A DNA stretch of 64,000 nt from Pseudomonas sp. 10S4 (GTDB taxonomy: Bacteria; Pseudomonadota; Gammaproteobacteria; Pseudomonadales; Pseudomonadaceae), in NCBI RefSeq assembly GCF_034344865.1, contig NZ_CP133774.1:4030001-4094000 (forward strand). Direction: 5' to 3'. Under the pieces are notes generated by a model, which saw only the letters and a program-made list of their open reading frames with translations, had not been told where the DNA came from and searched no databases. The position numbers and the translations under genes are program-made. Shown here piece after piece: positions 17,670 to 30,084 of this stretch (within the stretch, counting starts at the first letter, position 1; each line of letters opens with the position of its first letter).

Positions 17670-18278
17670 TCACCGTTTGCTTTTGATGATGGTGCCCAGG
17701 CCTTGCAGATAGGCCACCAGCGCGTCCATTTCGGTTTTGCCCTTCACAGCATCCTTGGCGCCGGCGATGTCTTCGTCGGTGTAAGGGACGCCGAGCGTGC
17801 GCAAGACTTCCATTTTCTTGGCGGTGTCTTTGCCGTCGAGCTTGTTTTCCACGAGGAACGGGTAGGCCGGCATTTTCGACTCAGGCACGACGTTGCGCGG
17901 GTTGTACAAATGCGCACGCTGCCAGTCATCGGAGTAACGACCGCCGACACGGGCCAGGTCCGGACCGGTACGCTTGGAACCCCACAGGAACGGGTGGTCC
18001 CAGACGCTTTCACCGGCTACCGAGTAGTGGCCGTAACGTTCGGTTTCAGCACGGAACGGGCGGATCATCTGCGAGTGGCAGCCGACACAGCCGTTGGCGA
18101 TGAAAATGTCACGCCCTTCAAGTTCCAGCGCCGGGCGAGGCTTCATGCCTTCAACCGGCTTGTTAGTGACGTCCTGGAAAAACAACGGAACGATCTGGGT
18201 CAGGCCGCCGATGCTGACGGCGATAACCATGAAGAAGGCCAGCAGGCCAATGTTCTTCTCGACTGCTTCATGCTTCAT
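17670..18278 (-). CDS. ccoO1: cbb3 cytochrome oxidase, monohaem subunit II (CcoO), copy 1
   Basis: 202 residues. N-terminal membrane anchor ([23 protein letters not shown]) and one cytochrome c domain with [20 protein letters not shown] (about 71-90). Nearly identical in layout to copy 2. Its ATG overlaps the ccoN1 TGA by one base. Confidence 0.96.
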   Translation of the reverse strand: MKHEAVEKNIGLLAFFMVIAVSIGGLTQIVPLFFQDVTNKPVEGMKPRPALELEGRDIFIANGCVGCHSQMIRPFRAETERYGHYSVAGESVWDHPFLWGSKRTGPDLARVGGRYSDDWQRAHLYNPRNVVPESKMPAYPFLVENKLDGKDTAKKMEVLRTLGVPYTDEDIAGAKDAVKGKTEMDALVAYLQGLGTIIKSKR

Positions 18279-19720
18279 CAGTGAGCTCCAACTACAGCAA
18301 TCTGAGCGGCGGCTTCGGCTTCAGCCGGGTTCGAGGCACGTACGGTACGGAATACGTTGTAGGCCATGAACAGCATGCCGCTGGCAAAGAACGCACCGCC
18401 CAGGGCGCGAACGATGTAACCAGGGTGACTGGCTTGCAGCGCTTCAACGAACGAGTAGGTGAGGGTGCCGTCGTCGTTGATTGCACGCCACATCAGACCC
18501 TGGGTGATGCCGTTGACCCACATCGAAGCGATGTACAGAACGGTACCGATGGTCGCGAGCCAGAAGTGGGTGTTGATCAGGCCGATGCTGTGCATCTGCG
18601 TGCGACCGAACAGTTTCGGGATCATGTGGTAGATCGCGCCGATCGAGATCATCGCAACCCAGCCAAGCGCGCCGGCGTGTACGTGGCCGATGGTCCAGTC
18701 GGTGTAGTGCGACAGCGAGTTGACGGTCTTGATGGCCATCATCGGGCCTTCGAAGGTCGACATGCCGTAGAACGCCAGGGACACGACCAGGAAACGCAGG
18801 ATCGGGTCGGTGCGCAGCTTATGCCAGGCGCCCGACAGGGTCATCATGCCGTTGATCATGCCGCCCCAGCTTGGTGCCAGCAGGATGATCGACATCGCCA
18901 TGCCCAGGGACTGAGCCCAGTCCGGCAGTGCGGTGTAGTGCAAGTGGTGCGGACCGGCCCAGATGTACAGGGTGATCAGCGCCCAGAAGTGCACGATGGA
19001 CAGACGATAGGAGTAGATCGGACGCTCGGCCTGCTTCGGAACGAAGTAGTACATCATCCCCAGGAAGCCAGTGGTCAGGAAGAAACCTACCGCGTTGTGG
19101 CCGTACCACCATTGGATCATGGCGTCAGTCGCACCGGCGTAGGCCGAGTAGGACTTGAAGAAACTGACCGGCAGGGAGGCGTGGTTGACGATGTGCAGCG
19201 ATCGCCGTCACGACGATGAAGCACCGTAGAACCAGTTACCGACATAGATGTGCTTGGTCTTGCGCTTGACGATGGTGCCGAAAAACACCAGTGCGTAAAC
19301 GATCCAGACAATCGCCAGCAGGATAGCCAGGGGCCATTCCAGTTCGGCGTATTCCTTGGTGGTGGTGTAACCCAGCGGCAAGGTCACGATGGCGCCGATG
19401 ATCACCGCTTGCCATCCCCAGAAGTGGAAGGCTGCAAGGCTGTCGGAAATCAGTCGCGTTTGGCAGGTTCGCTGCACGACGTAATAAGAAGTGGCAAACA
19501 GTGCACAACCACCGAAGGCGAAAATCACCAGGTTGGTGTGCAACGGGCGTAAGCGTCCGAATGTCGTCCACGGCAGGCCGAAATTCAATTCCGGCCATAC
19601 AAGCTGTGAGGCGATGAAGACACCAAGCCCCATGCCAAGGATCCCCCAGACCACCGTCATGATGGCGAACTGGCGGACTACCTTATAGTTATAAGCAGTC
19701 GGACTGATTGCTGTGCTCAT
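18278..19720 (-). CDS. ccoN1: cbb3 cytochrome oxidase catalytic subunit I (CcoN), copy 1, with a local frameshift pair
   Basis: 480 codons end to end. Twelve-helix haem-copper oxidase core that reduces oxygen to water. The frame from ATG 19720 is lost at about 19219, where GCTTC stands for the expected GCTTTC (…YGAF…), and regained about 25 bases later near 19200, where one extra base precedes CTGCAC. The outer frames are the same, so the two indels compensate, but a TGA falls between them. Both halves are otherwise intact and match copy 2 closely ([52 protein letters not shown]). Probably a consensus error. Confidence 0.93.
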
Positions 19721-20205
19721 TCTAAGGTTCCACGGTTTGAGTATGTTTTATTAGGAGTAAAAATCGGCCGCAAGTATGTAGAAAGCAGGGGGTCATTGCA
19801 ACGCGCCATGACCTGGGTCAATGCTTTCAGACGCTGATTCTGCGGCCTTTCCATGCGCCGCGTAAGGACAAAATTGCCCCCGGACAAAATGTCGCAGCGG
19901 AAGAAAAAGGCGAGGGGTTCAGGTCAGTTGTAACGGGGTGTGTTGAAACGCAACGATAAGGTGACCGATGGCAATTGGCACGACAGCCGGTATCTACCAG
20001 CCTTTGCGGCCTGTCATCGAGCAGATTCGTCGAACACATCGGCTAGGGTCGACCTGGAACCGGTACTTTGCCAGTCCGCATCGAGCAAGCGTAGACCCGA
20101 ATCCGGGGAACCGAAAGGGAGACTGATTGAGGGTGCGACAATGCGTCGCAAATGAAGAAGGGAACTGCCGCATCCGGGAGAATGCGGCAGCAGAGCGGTC
20201 AAGAT
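19721..20205. other. 485-base intergenic region upstream of ccoN1
   Basis: No convincing gene on either strand. It holds the ccoN1 promoter region with an imperfect Anr-like sequence (ATGACCTGGGTCAA, 19808-19821), a GCGGC-N10-GCCGC dyad at 19842-19861 and, at the right, a hairpin just beyond the ccoP2 stop. Confidence 0.6.
20165..20190 (-). terminator. Hairpin after ccoP2
   Basis: CTGCCGCAT / ATGCGGCAG inverted repeat 16 bases beyond the ccoP2 stop. The following minus-strand sequence is pyrimidine-rich but has no clean T run, so termination may be partial. Confidence 0.5.
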
Positions 20206-21159
20206 TTACTCGTTTTTGCCTTCGGCCTGCAAACGCTCGGTGCTGGCACCGTGGGACAAGCTGTAAACGTAGGCGGCCAACAGTTGCACCTTATCGTTGC
20301 CGAGCAGTTCGCTCTGCGCCGGCATATGGCCCTGGCGGCCATGACGAATGGTTTGTTGCAGTTGCACCAGGCTTGAGCCGTAGATAAATCCGGCCGGGTG
20401 CGTCAGATTCGGCGCGCCCATGGCTTCAGTGCCCTGGCCGTTTGCCCCGTGACAGGCGACGCAGGTGGTACTGAACACTTGCTGGCCGGCGTTTACGTCG
20501 GCGCTGCTGTCGGCAGGCAACGGCAGGCCGGCCAGTTCGTGACGCACATACGCGGCGACGTTTTTCACCCCAGCCTCACCGAGGATTTCACCCCAGGCCG
20601 GCATCGCGGCCATGCGACCGCCCATGATGGTGGTCTTGATGGTGTCGGCTTCACCGCCCCAACGCCAATCGCTGTCGGCCAGGTTCGGGAAGCCGAAGGC
20701 GCCCTTGGCGTCGGAGCCGTGGCACACCGAGCAATTGGACGCAAACAGGCGACCGCCCATTTTCAACGCTTGCGGGTCCTTGGCGACTTCTTCCACTGGC
20801 ATGGCGGCGAATTTGGCGAAGATCGGTCCGAACTTGGCGTTAGCCTTGTCCATTTCCTTTTCCCATTCGTGAACGCCGGTCCAGCCGTCCTCGTAGCCGG
20901 GCAGGATGCCTTTCCAGTTGCCCAGGCCCGGATAAAGAATCAAGTAACCCACGGCAAACACCAGCGTGCCGGCGAACAGCATGAACCACCACTGCGGCAG
21001 CGGGTTGTCGTATTCCTCGATGCCGTCGAAGCTGTGGCCCATGGTCTGGTCGACGCTGCCCTTGGTTTCGCCCTTGCGGGTGCCGATCAGCAGCCAGGTC
21101 AGGCCGATCAGGCTGCCGATGGTCAGTACGCAGATCCACGTACTCCAGAAGGTGGTCAT
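20206..21159 (-). CDS. ccoP2: cbb3 cytochrome oxidase, dihaem subunit III (CcoP), copy 2
   Basis: 317 residues. Same architecture as copy 1: two N-terminal hydrophobic segments and haem motifs CSVCH and CVACH. It differs in a shorter loop after GYED and in a longer C-terminal tail ([14 protein letters not shown]). Start overlaps ccoQ2 by 4 bases, as in the other operon. Confidence 0.96.
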   Translation of the reverse strand: MTTFWSTWICVLTIGSLIGLTWLLIGTRKGETKGSVDQTMGHSFDGIEEYDNPLPQWWFMLFAGTLVFAVGYLILYPGLGNWKGILPGYEDGWTGVHEWEKEMDKANAKFGPIFAKFAAMPVEEVAKDPQALKMGGRLFASNCSVCHGSDAKGAFGFPNLADSDWRWGGEADTIKTTIMGGRMAAMPAWGEILGEAGVKNVAAYVRHELAGLPLPADSSADVNAGQQVFSTTCVACHGANGQGTEAMGAPNLTHPAGFIYGSSLVQLQQTIRHGRQGHMPAQSELLGNDKVQLLAAYVYSLSHGASTERLQAEGKNE

Positions 21160-21359
21160 GGCCGGGTACTCCTTGTTTCAGGTTCTTGGGTGTTGGCGTC
21201 GTCGGGTAACGGCTCATCGGCGAACGGCAGCAAACGTGCTTCGGCGAATTCCGGGCTGCGCTTGCCGTTGAACACCCACAACGCCAGGCCGACGAAGGCC
21301 ACAAACACCACGACCGTGCCCAGGCCGCGGATCATTCCACTGCTCATTTCAAAGACCAT
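21156..21359 (-). CDS. ccoQ2: cbb3 cytochrome oxidase subunit CcoQ, copy 2
   Basis: 67 residues from ATG 21359, chosen because GAGGTG lies just upstream; the internal ATG at MSSGMIRG has no ribosome site. One membrane segment ([21 protein letters not shown]). Confidence 0.9.
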   Translation of the reverse strand: MVFEMSSGMIRGLGTVVVFVAFVGLALWVFNGKRSPEFAEARLLPFADEPLPDDANTQEPETRSTRP

Positions 21360-21362
21360 GGC

Positions 21363-21971
21363 TCACCTCTTGCTCTTGATGGCAGTGCCGAGCACTTGCA
21401 GGTAGGCGACCAGGGCGTCCATTTCGGTCTTGCCCTTGAGCGAGGCGACTGCACCAGTGATGTCATCGTCGGTGTACGGCACGCCGAGGGTGCGCATGGC
21501 CTTGATCTTGGTTTCGGTGTGGCTGCTGTCGAGCTGGTTGGACACTAGCCACGGGTAGCCAGGCATTTTCGATTCCGGCACCACGTTGCGCGGGTTGTAC
21601 AAATGCGCGCGATGCCAGTCTTCGGAGTAGCGACCGCCGACCCGCGCCAGATCCGGCCCGGTGCGCTTGGAGCCCCACAGGAACGGGTGATCCCAGACGC
21701 TTTCACCGGCCACCGAGTAGTGCCCGTAACGTTCGGTCTCGGCGCGAAACGGCCGGATCATCTGCGAGTGGCAACCGACGCAGCCTTCGCGGATGTAGAT
21801 GTCACGACCTTCCAGTTGCAGCGCGGTGTAGGGCTTCATGCCTTCCACCGGCTTATTGGTCACGTCCTGAAAGAACAGCGGGACGATCTGAGTCAGACCG
21901 CCGATGCTCACGGCAAAGATCATCAGCAACAGCAGCAGGCCGACGTTTTTTTCGATTGTTTCGTGTTTCAT
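21363..21971 (-). CDS. ccoO2: cbb3 cytochrome oxidase, monohaem subunit II (CcoO), copy 2
   Basis: 202 residues, membrane anchor plus one haem c site (CVGCHSQM). The first haem-proximal segment differs from copy 1 ([10 protein letters not shown] against [10 protein letters not shown]). Ten bases after ccoN2. Confidence 0.96.
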   Translation of the reverse strand: MKHETIEKNVGLLLLLMIFAVSIGGLTQIVPLFFQDVTNKPVEGMKPYTALQLEGRDIYIREGCVGCHSQMIRPFRAETERYGHYSVAGESVWDHPFLWGSKRTGPDLARVGGRYSEDWHRAHLYNPRNVVPESKMPGYPWLVSNQLDSSHTETKIKAMRTLGVPYTDDDITGAVASLKGKTEMDALVAYLQVLGTAIKSKR

Positions 21972-21981
21972 GGCGGACTCC

Positions 21982-23406
21982 TCAGGCCATCTGCGCGGCA
22001 GCGGCGGCTTCGGCAGGCTGCGAGGCCCGAACGGTGCGCCAGGTGTTGTAGGCCATCAGCAACATGCCGCTGAAGAAGATCGCGCCGCCCACCAACCGCA
22101 CGACGAAGCCCGGGTGGCTGGCCACCAGGGTTTCGACGAAGGAGTAGGTCAGCGTGCCGTCTTCGTTGACAGCGCGCCACATGAGGCCCTGGGCGATGCC
22201 GTTGACCCACATCGAAGCGATGTAGAGCACGGTGCCGATGGTCGCGAGCCAGAAGTGCGCGTTGATCAAGCCGATGCTGTGCATCTGTGGGCGACCGAAG
22301 ATTTTCGGGATCATGTGATACAGCGCGCCGATGGAAATCATCGCCACCCAGCCGAGTGCCCCGGCGTGTACGTGGCCGATGGTCCAGTCGGTGTAGTGGG
22401 AGAGGGCGTTCACCGTCTTGATGGCCATCATCGGCCCTTCGAAGGTCGACATGCCGTAGAACGCGAGCGAGACCACCAGGAAGCGCAGGATCGGGTCGCT
22501 GCGCAACTTATGCCAGGCGCCCGAGAGCGTCATCATGCCGTTGATCATCCCGCCCCAGCTTGGCGCCAGCAGGATCAGCGACATCACCATGCCCAGCGAC
22601 TGTGCCCAGTCCGGCAGTGCGGTGTAGTGCAAGTGGTGCGGACCGGCCCAGATGTACAGGGTGATCAATGCCCAGAAGTGCACGATCGACAAACGATACG
22701 AATACACCGGGCGCTCGGCCTGTTTCGGCACGAAGTAATACATCATCCCGAGGAAGCCGGCAGTCAGGAAGAAACCCACCGCGTTGTGGCCGTACCACCA
22801 CTGAACCATGGCGTCAGTCGCACCGCCGTATACCGAGTAGGACTTGTTCCAGCTAACCGGAATTTCCAGGTTGTTGACGATGTGCAGAATCGCCACGGTG
22901 ATGATAAAAGCACCGAAGAACCAGTTACCGACGTAGATGTGCTTGGTCGTACGCTTGGCCAGTGTGCCGAAGAATACGATGGCGTAGGCGACCCAGACGA
23001 TGGTGATCAGGATATCGATCGGCCATTCCAGCTCGGCGTATTCCTTGGAACTGGTGTAACCCAGCGGCAGGCTGATGGCCGCCAGCACGATCACCAGTTG
23101 CCAGCCCCAGAAGCAGAACTGGGCGATTTTCGGTGCGAACAGTCGGGTCTGGCAGGTGCGTTGCACCGAATAGAACGAACTGGCGAACAAAGCGCAGCCG
23201 CCAAAAGCGAAAATCACAGCATTGGTGTGCAGCGGGCGCAGGCGGCCGAAGCTGGTCCACGGCAAATTGAAGTTGAGTTCGGGCCAGACCAATTGGGCCG
23301 CGAGAAAAACCCCGAGCCCCATGCCGACGATGCCCCACACCACCGTCATAATGGCGAATTGGCGGACCACCTTGTAGTTGTAGGCGGTACTGATAGAAGT
23401 GTTCAT
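21982..23406 (-). CDS. ccoN2: cbb3 cytochrome oxidase catalytic subunit I (CcoN), copy 2
   Basis: 474 residues from ATG 23406 ([18 protein letters not shown]), the position matching copy 1; the reading frame is open further upstream but that part is not coding-like. Intact haem-copper oxidase subunit I. First gene of the second ccoNOQP operon. An Anr-type box at 23543-23556 lies 137 bases upstream, fitting the known oxygen-limited induction of cco2 in Pseudomonas. Confidence 0.97.
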   Translation of the reverse strand: MNTSISTAYNYKVVRQFAIMTVVWGIVGMGLGVFLAAQLVWPELNFNLPWTSFGRLRPLHTNAVIFAFGGCALFASSFYSVQRTCQTRLFAPKIAQFCFWGWQLVIVLAAISLPLGYTSSKEYAELEWPIDILITIVWVAYAIVFFGTLAKRTTKHIYVGNWFFGAFIITVAILHIVNNLEIPVSWNKSYSVYGGATDAMVQWWYGHNAVGFFLTAGFLGMMYYFVPKQAERPVYSYRLSIVHFWALITLYIWAGPHHLHYTALPDWAQSLGMVMSLILLAPSWGGMINGMMTLSGAWHKLRSDPILRFLVVSLAFYGMSTFEGPMMAIKTVNALSHYTDWTIGHVHAGALGWVAMISIGALYHMIPKIFGRPQMHSIGLINAHFWLATIGTVLYIASMWVNGIAQGLMWRAVNEDGTLTYSFVETLVASHPGFVVRLVGGAIFFSGMLLMAYNTWRTVRASQPAEAAAAAQMA

Positions 23407-23517
23407 GGTTCCCCATCCACGGTTCAGCCGAAGTGAAGGCCCGTCTTTGCGAGTAAGCCGCGCAAGGCAGACGCTTCCTTCGCCTGGAGTTATAGGCAGA
23501 CTAAAAGCGAGGCAAGC

Positions 23518-24195
23518 ATGGACAAAGAGCACAAGGCCAGTATTGACGGGGATCAATGGGCGCAGTGCGTGGCCGAACATGGCTGGCTGTGGGATGCCGC
23601 CTCGACGCCATCATCGCCGACGTTGATCCTGGCTCACGGCGCCGGTGCACCGATGGACAGCGGCTGGATGAACGACATGGCTGCGCGCCTTGCGGCACAT
23701 GGGCTCAACGTGCTGCGCTTCGAGTTTCCATACATGGCGCAACGGCGCATCGACGGCGGCAAACGTCCACCGAATCCGGCGCCGAAACTGCTGGAATGCT
23801 GGCGTGAGGTGTATGCGGTGGTGCGACGCCATGTCACTGGGAAACTGGCCGTTGGCGGCAAGTCCATGGGCGGGCGGATGGCCAGTTTGCTGGCGGATGA
23901 ATTGGGCGCGGATGCGTTGGTGTGCCTGGGGTATCCGTTTTACGCGGTGGGTAAACCGGAGAAGCCTCGGGTAGAGCATCTGGCCGGGCTCAAGACCCGG
24001 ACCTTGATCGTGCAGGGCGAGCGGGATGCGTTGGGTAATCGTGAGGCGGTGGAGGCTTACTCGCTCTCACCGAGCATTGAGGTGTTTTGGCTGGTAGCGG
24101 GGGATCACGATTTGAAGCCGTTGAAGGCGTCCGGGTTTAATCATGAGCAGCATTTGGCGGCTGCGGCGCAGAAGGTCGCTTCATTCCTTCAGTAA
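23518..24195 (+). CDS. Alpha/beta-hydrolase, KANL3/Tex30-like
   Basis: 225 residues. Cytosolic hydrolase of unknown substrate. The strand-turn motif [17 protein letters not shown] and the nucleophile elbow [11 protein letters not shown] (Ser near residue 117) are clear; a late Asp ([10 protein letters not shown]) and His (GDHDLKP) complete a likely triad. The start at 23518 has a GAGG site; the gene is divergent from ccoN2 with about 110 bases between starts, and its first codons overlap the Anr-type box. Confidence 0.88.
   Translation: MDKEHKASIDGDQWAQCVAEHGWLWDAASTPSSPTLILAHGAGAPMDSGWMNDMAARLAAHGLNVLRFEFPYMAQRRIDGGKRPPNPAPKLLECWREVYAVVRRHVTGKLAVGGKSMGGRMASLLADELGADALVCLGYPFYAVGKPEKPRVEHLAGLKTRTLIVQGERDALGNREAVEAYSLSPSIEVFWLVAGDHDLKPLKASGFNHEQHLAAAAQKVASFLQ
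23543..23556. promoter_or_regulatory. Anr-type box of the ccoN2 promoter
   Basis: TTGACGGGGATCAA differs from the TTGAT-N4-ATCAA consensus in one base. It lies upstream of ccoN2 but inside codons 9-13 of the divergent hydrolase gene. A poor -10 (CATGCT, minus strand, 23515-23520) would fit the class II distance. Confidence 0.75.
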
Positions 24196-24215
24196 GATTT
24201 TGCGGTGTTAGTGCC

Positions 24216-24310
24216 GGTCTCTTCGCGGGCAAGCCTCGCTCCTACGGTTTACCAGCGTCTGCATGACCGGCGCATAACCTGTAGGAGCGAGGCTTGCCCG
24301 CGAAGAGGCC
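24216..24310. repeat. REPIN, GTAGGAGCGAGGCTTGCCCGCGAA family
   Basis: Inverted 30-base arms at 24216-24245 and 24281-24310, with GTAGGAGCGAGGCTTGCC as the right-hand core. It lies between the convergent hydrolase and aer genes. The same family occurs at 58822. Confidence 0.88.
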
Positions 24311-24343
24311 CGAACAACCAACATCACTTTCACAGCGGCAATA

Positions 24344-24375
24344 AAAAACCCGGAAGCTTTCGCTGTCCGGGTTTT
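24344..24375. terminator. Bidirectional terminator between hydrolase and aer
   Basis: AAAACCCGGA / TCCGGGTTTT stem with A and T runs on both flanks; it serves both convergent genes. Confidence 0.85.
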
Positions 24376-24391
24376 GTCTTTCCAGCATCAA

Positions 24392-25957
24392 TCAGCGGTT
24401 AAACCGCTCCACCAACGAATACTGGGTATTGGCCGTCTTGGTCAGTTCTTCACTCAGCAACGCCGAGTGTTGTGCCTGTTCCGAGGTCTGGTCCGCCAGT
24501 TGCGAGATGTTGCTGATGTTGCGGCTGATTTCTTCGGCCACCGAGCTTTGCTCTTCGGTTGCCGCAGCAATCTGCGTGGTCATGTCGGTGATGTGCGCCA
24601 CCGCTTCGCTGATGCCGATCAGTGCCTGGTCCGCTTCCAGTACTCGCGCCACACCTTCTTCAGCTTGGCGATGGCCGGCGTCCATGGTCTGCACGGCAGT
24701 GTTGGCGGTCTGTTGCAGCTTGGCGATCAGTGCATGGATCTGCCCGGTGGACTCGCTGGTGCGTTGCGCCAGTTGGCGCACTTCGTCGGCCACGACCGCG
24801 AAACCACGGCCCATTTCACCGGCGCGAGCCGCTTCGATGGCGGCGTTCAACGCCAGCAGATTGGTCTGGTCGGCGATGCCTTTGATCACATCGACCACAC
24901 CACCGATTTCGTCGCTGTCCTTGGCCAGTTGGGTGACGGTCAGGCCGGTTTCACCGACCACCACCGACAGACGCTGAATGGCTTCGCGGGTTTCCCCGGC
25001 GATGTCACGACCGCGACCGGTCAGGCGATTGGCTTCCTGGGTAGCGTCAGCCGTGCGTTGCACGTGGCTGGCGACTTCCTGGGTGGTGGCGGCCATCTGA
25101 TTGACCGCGGTGGCCACTTGCTCGGTTTCGACGCGCTGACGTTCCAGGCCGCTGGAGCTCTTGTGGGCCAGGGTATCGGACTGCTTCGCTTGCTCGGTCA
25201 GGTGTTCGGCAGTGTCCTGCAGGCGGGTCAGGCAGGTTTTCAGGCGCGCTTCCTGGCTGAGGATCGACATTTCCAGTCGCGCCTGGGCGCCACGGCTGTC
25301 GGTGTACATCTGCGCGATCAGTGGGTCGGAGGTGGTTTGCCCGGCCAGGACCAGCAGACGCTTGAGACCGCGTTGCTGCCAGCTCAAGCCCATCAAGCCC
25401 AGTGGCACCGACAGGCCGGCGGCCAAGGCAAAACCCCAGTGGGAGTTCAGCGACGCGCCGATCATGAAGCTCAGTTGGCTGACCAGAATGAACGGCACCC
25501 AGTCCTGAAGGACCGGCAGCCACTTGTCTGTCGAAGGAATCGCCGACTTGCCCTGGTTGATGCGTTGGTAAAGCGCTTCGGCACGGCGGATCTGTTCGGC
25601 GGTGGGTTTGATCCGCACCGACTCGTAACCGACCACCTGATTGCCTTCGAAAACCGGTGTGACGTAGGCGTTAACCCAATAGTGGTCACCGGTCTTGCAG
25701 CGATTCTTGACAATGCCCATCCATGGCAAGCCTTGTTTCAAAGTACCCCACATGTGCGCGAATACCGCTGCCGGGACGTCTGGGTGACGAACCAGGTTAT
25801 GCGGCGCACGGATCAGCTCTTCACGGGAAAACCCACTGATTTCGATGAAAGCGTCGTTGCAGTAGGTGATCACGCCTTTGGCGTCGGTCGTGGAAATCAA
25901 CCGTTGCTGAGCCGGGAAGGTCCGTTCGCGTTGTGTAATGGGTTGGTTGTTACGCAT
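24392..25957 (-). CDS. aer: Methyl-accepting chemotaxis protein with PAS domain, aerotaxis receptor Aer
   Basis: 521 residues. N-terminal PAS domain (about 10-120) with the Aer-type segment [22 protein letters not shown] and the [13 protein letters not shown] motif near the FAD site; two closely spaced hydrophobic stretches around 160-200; then a long coiled-coil signalling domain with the hairpin tip [19 protein letters not shown]. Senses redox state and steers swimming to oxygen. It stands beside the cbb3 cluster and next to acnA, as in other Pseudomonas. Confidence 0.93.
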   Translation of the reverse strand: MRNNQPITQRERTFPAQQRLISTTDAKGVITYCNDAFIEISGFSREELIRAPHNLVRHPDVPAAVFAHMWGTLKQGLPWMGIVKNRCKTGDHYWVNAYVTPVFEGNQVVGYESVRIKPTAEQIRRAEALYQRINQGKSAIPSTDKWLPVLQDWVPFILVSQLSFMIGASLNSHWGFALAAGLSVPLGLMGLSWQQRGLKRLLVLAGQTTSDPLIAQMYTDSRGAQARLEMSILSQEARLKTCLTRLQDTAEHLTEQAKQSDTLAHKSSSGLERQRVETEQVATAVNQMAATTQEVASHVQRTADATQEANRLTGRGRDIAGETREAIQRLSVVVGETGLTVTQLAKDSDEIGGVVDVIKGIADQTNLLALNAAIEAARAGEMGRGFAVVADEVRQLAQRTSESTGQIHALIAKLQQTANTAVQTMDAGHRQAEEGVARVLEADQALIGISEAVAHITDMTTQIAAATEEQSSVAEEISRNISNISQLADQTSEQAQHSALLSEELTKTANTQYSLVERFNR

Positions 25958-26008
25958 GGCTATGTCAATCCGTGAGGCTTTGACAGGGTGTCGGCATCGT
26001 CAGGAATT

Positions 26009-26030
26009 TATTGAAATTTTATTTTCAATA
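26009..26030. promoter_or_regulatory. AT-rich inverted repeat upstream of aer
   Basis: TTATTGAAA and TTTCAATAA flank a short T-rich centre, about 55-75 bases upstream of the aer ATG and just beyond the 3' end of the CPBP gene. It could be an operator for aer or a weak terminator for the upstream gene. It does not match the Anr consensus. Confidence 0.45.
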
Positions 26031-26061
26031 ATCAGCGGTGCGTCGCAAAACGACCGTTGCG

Positions 26062-26853
26062 TCATCCGGCGAGCATCGGGTAGGTGAACAAGCCGAAATG
26101 CAGCAGGTTCAAGCCGAAATGGGTGGCGATGGCCGCACCCAACCCGCCAAATCGGTAGGCCAGACCATAGCCGACACCCGCCAGGCTCGCCAGCAACACC
26201 CATTGCCAGCCCGCGCCCATATGGGCCAGGCCGAACACCAGCGAGGCGAGCAGCAGTGCGAGGTTTTCGCCGTAGGGCAGGTGTTTGAAGTGCCGGCTCA
26301 GGCCACCTTGGATGTAGCCGCGAAACAGCGCTTCCTCAACCAGCGTTACCAACAGCAGGTTGTTCGCCACCCACAGCCAGGCCTGGTCCGGCCATTTCGG
26401 CGCCCAACTGATCATGCCCAGCAACAAGGCACCGCCGAGGGCGAGCACGACACTCAGGATCAGGGCCATAGCGGTGGCGTAAATCGACAGTCGCAGCGAA
26501 CGCCGGCCGACAATCCACGGGCAGACCAGCAACAGCCAGAAACCAATCAGGGGTTTGTCCTGATTCAGGTACATGGAAAACGGCACGGCATCGTCGGTGA
26601 GGCGATGTGGGTTGATGCCGCGACCGTTGTAGAAGCCCGGGAGCCAATGCATGGCCAGCGCCAATGCCAGAAAGATGAACAGGCCGTGACCGAGGTAACG
26701 GCCGACGGGCACCGTTTGCTGGCGCACGGCGAAACCGGCGATCAGCAACAACCCGACGGAAATCGCCGCCAGCCAGCTAAGTTGGCCGTAGACCAGGGCC
26801 AGTGCGTAGCCGAGGGAGAGGAGTGCCAGGTGCAGCCATGGCAGAGCGAGCAT
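26062..26853 (-). CDS. CPBP-family intramembrane metalloprotease
   Basis: 263 residues from ATG 26853, which has AAAGGA upstream; the frame is open further, but that part lies in a REPIN. About seven membrane segments. The CPBP/Abi motifs are EEALFRGYIQG (EExxxR), FGLAHMGAG (FxxxH) and a later HFGLNLLHF. Family members cleave substrates within the membrane; the substrate here is unknown. Confidence 0.88.
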   Translation of the reverse strand: MLALPWLHLALLSLGYALALVYGQLSWLAAISVGLLLIAGFAVRQQTVPVGRYLGHGLFIFLALALAMHWLPGFYNGRGINPHRLTDDAVPFSMYLNQDKPLIGFWLLLVCPWIVGRRSLRLSIYATAMALILSVVLALGGALLLGMISWAPKWPDQAWLWVANNLLLVTLVEEALFRGYIQGGLSRHFKHLPYGENLALLLASLVFGLAHMGAGWQWVLLASLAGVGYGLAYRFGGLGAAIATHFGLNLLHFGLFTYPMLAG

Positions 26854-26881
26854 AGAGAGTCCTTTGAGGCTGAAGAGCTTT

Positions 26882-27013
26882 TGTGGCGAGGGAGCTTGCT
26901 CCCGCTGGGCTGCGAAGCGGCCCCAAATCAGGTGACCACATTGTTTCAGAAAGATCGCGTTGGTTGGTTTTACGACTGCTGCGCAGCCGAACGGGAGCAA
27001 GCTCCCTCGCCAC
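26882..27013. repeat. REPIN, GTGGCGAGGG family
   Basis: Inverted pair TGTGGCGAGGGAGCTTGC ... GCAAGCTCCCTCGCCACA with inner hairpins GGGCTGCGAAGCGGCCCC and CGACTGCTGCGCAGCCG. It lies between the acnA terminator and the CPBP gene. Confidence 0.88.
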
Positions 27014-27057
27014 AGGGTTGTGCAATGTTTGAGGCGCGCGATTATAAGCAGCCCACA

Positions 27058-27091
27058 AACAAAAACACCGCCCGAAGGCGGTGTCTTTGTC
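27058..27091 (-). terminator. Terminator of acnA
   Basis: ACACCGCC / GGCGGTGT stem, about 15 bases beyond the restored acnA stop at 27102, with a T-rich run on the minus strand. Confidence 0.8.
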
Positions 27092-27101
27092 AGCAGGAGA
27101 G

Positions 27102-29862
<2,761 letters not shown>

Positions 29863-29879
29863 TTGAAATGACTCCTTTA

Positions 29880-29899
29880 AGTCCGCACGGCTACGGACT
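29880..29899. promoter_or_regulatory. Dyad in the acnA leader
   Basis: AGTCCG, eight-base centre, CGGACT, just upstream of the acnA ribosome site (AAAGGAG on the minus strand, 29871-29877). It could be a leader hairpin or an operator half-pair. No known factor is recognised. Confidence 0.35.
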
Positions 29900-30084
29900 G
29901 GGGGAAGGACAGAGCATTAAACCTAGCCCTGTTTTAAGTAGCTGGCTAATAACTGGACTCTATCGACAAGTCCAAGGTTCCGAACTCGGCTATCATGCGG
30001 CGGTTTTCGTGACAGGCTTTGCTTCAACGCAAGCCTGGGCATCGCGCAGTGGTTGAATTTCTCGCCATCTGCCCAGGAGTAAGA

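Noticed and set aside
19808..19821. Anr box for ccoN1 (ATGACCTGGGTCAA)
   Set aside because: Three of the ten defined positions differ from consensus; mentioned only as part of the intergenic region.
21904..23436. 510-codon open frame antisense to ccoN2
   Set aside because: Shadow of ccoN2; same kind of antisense frame appears over ccoN1.
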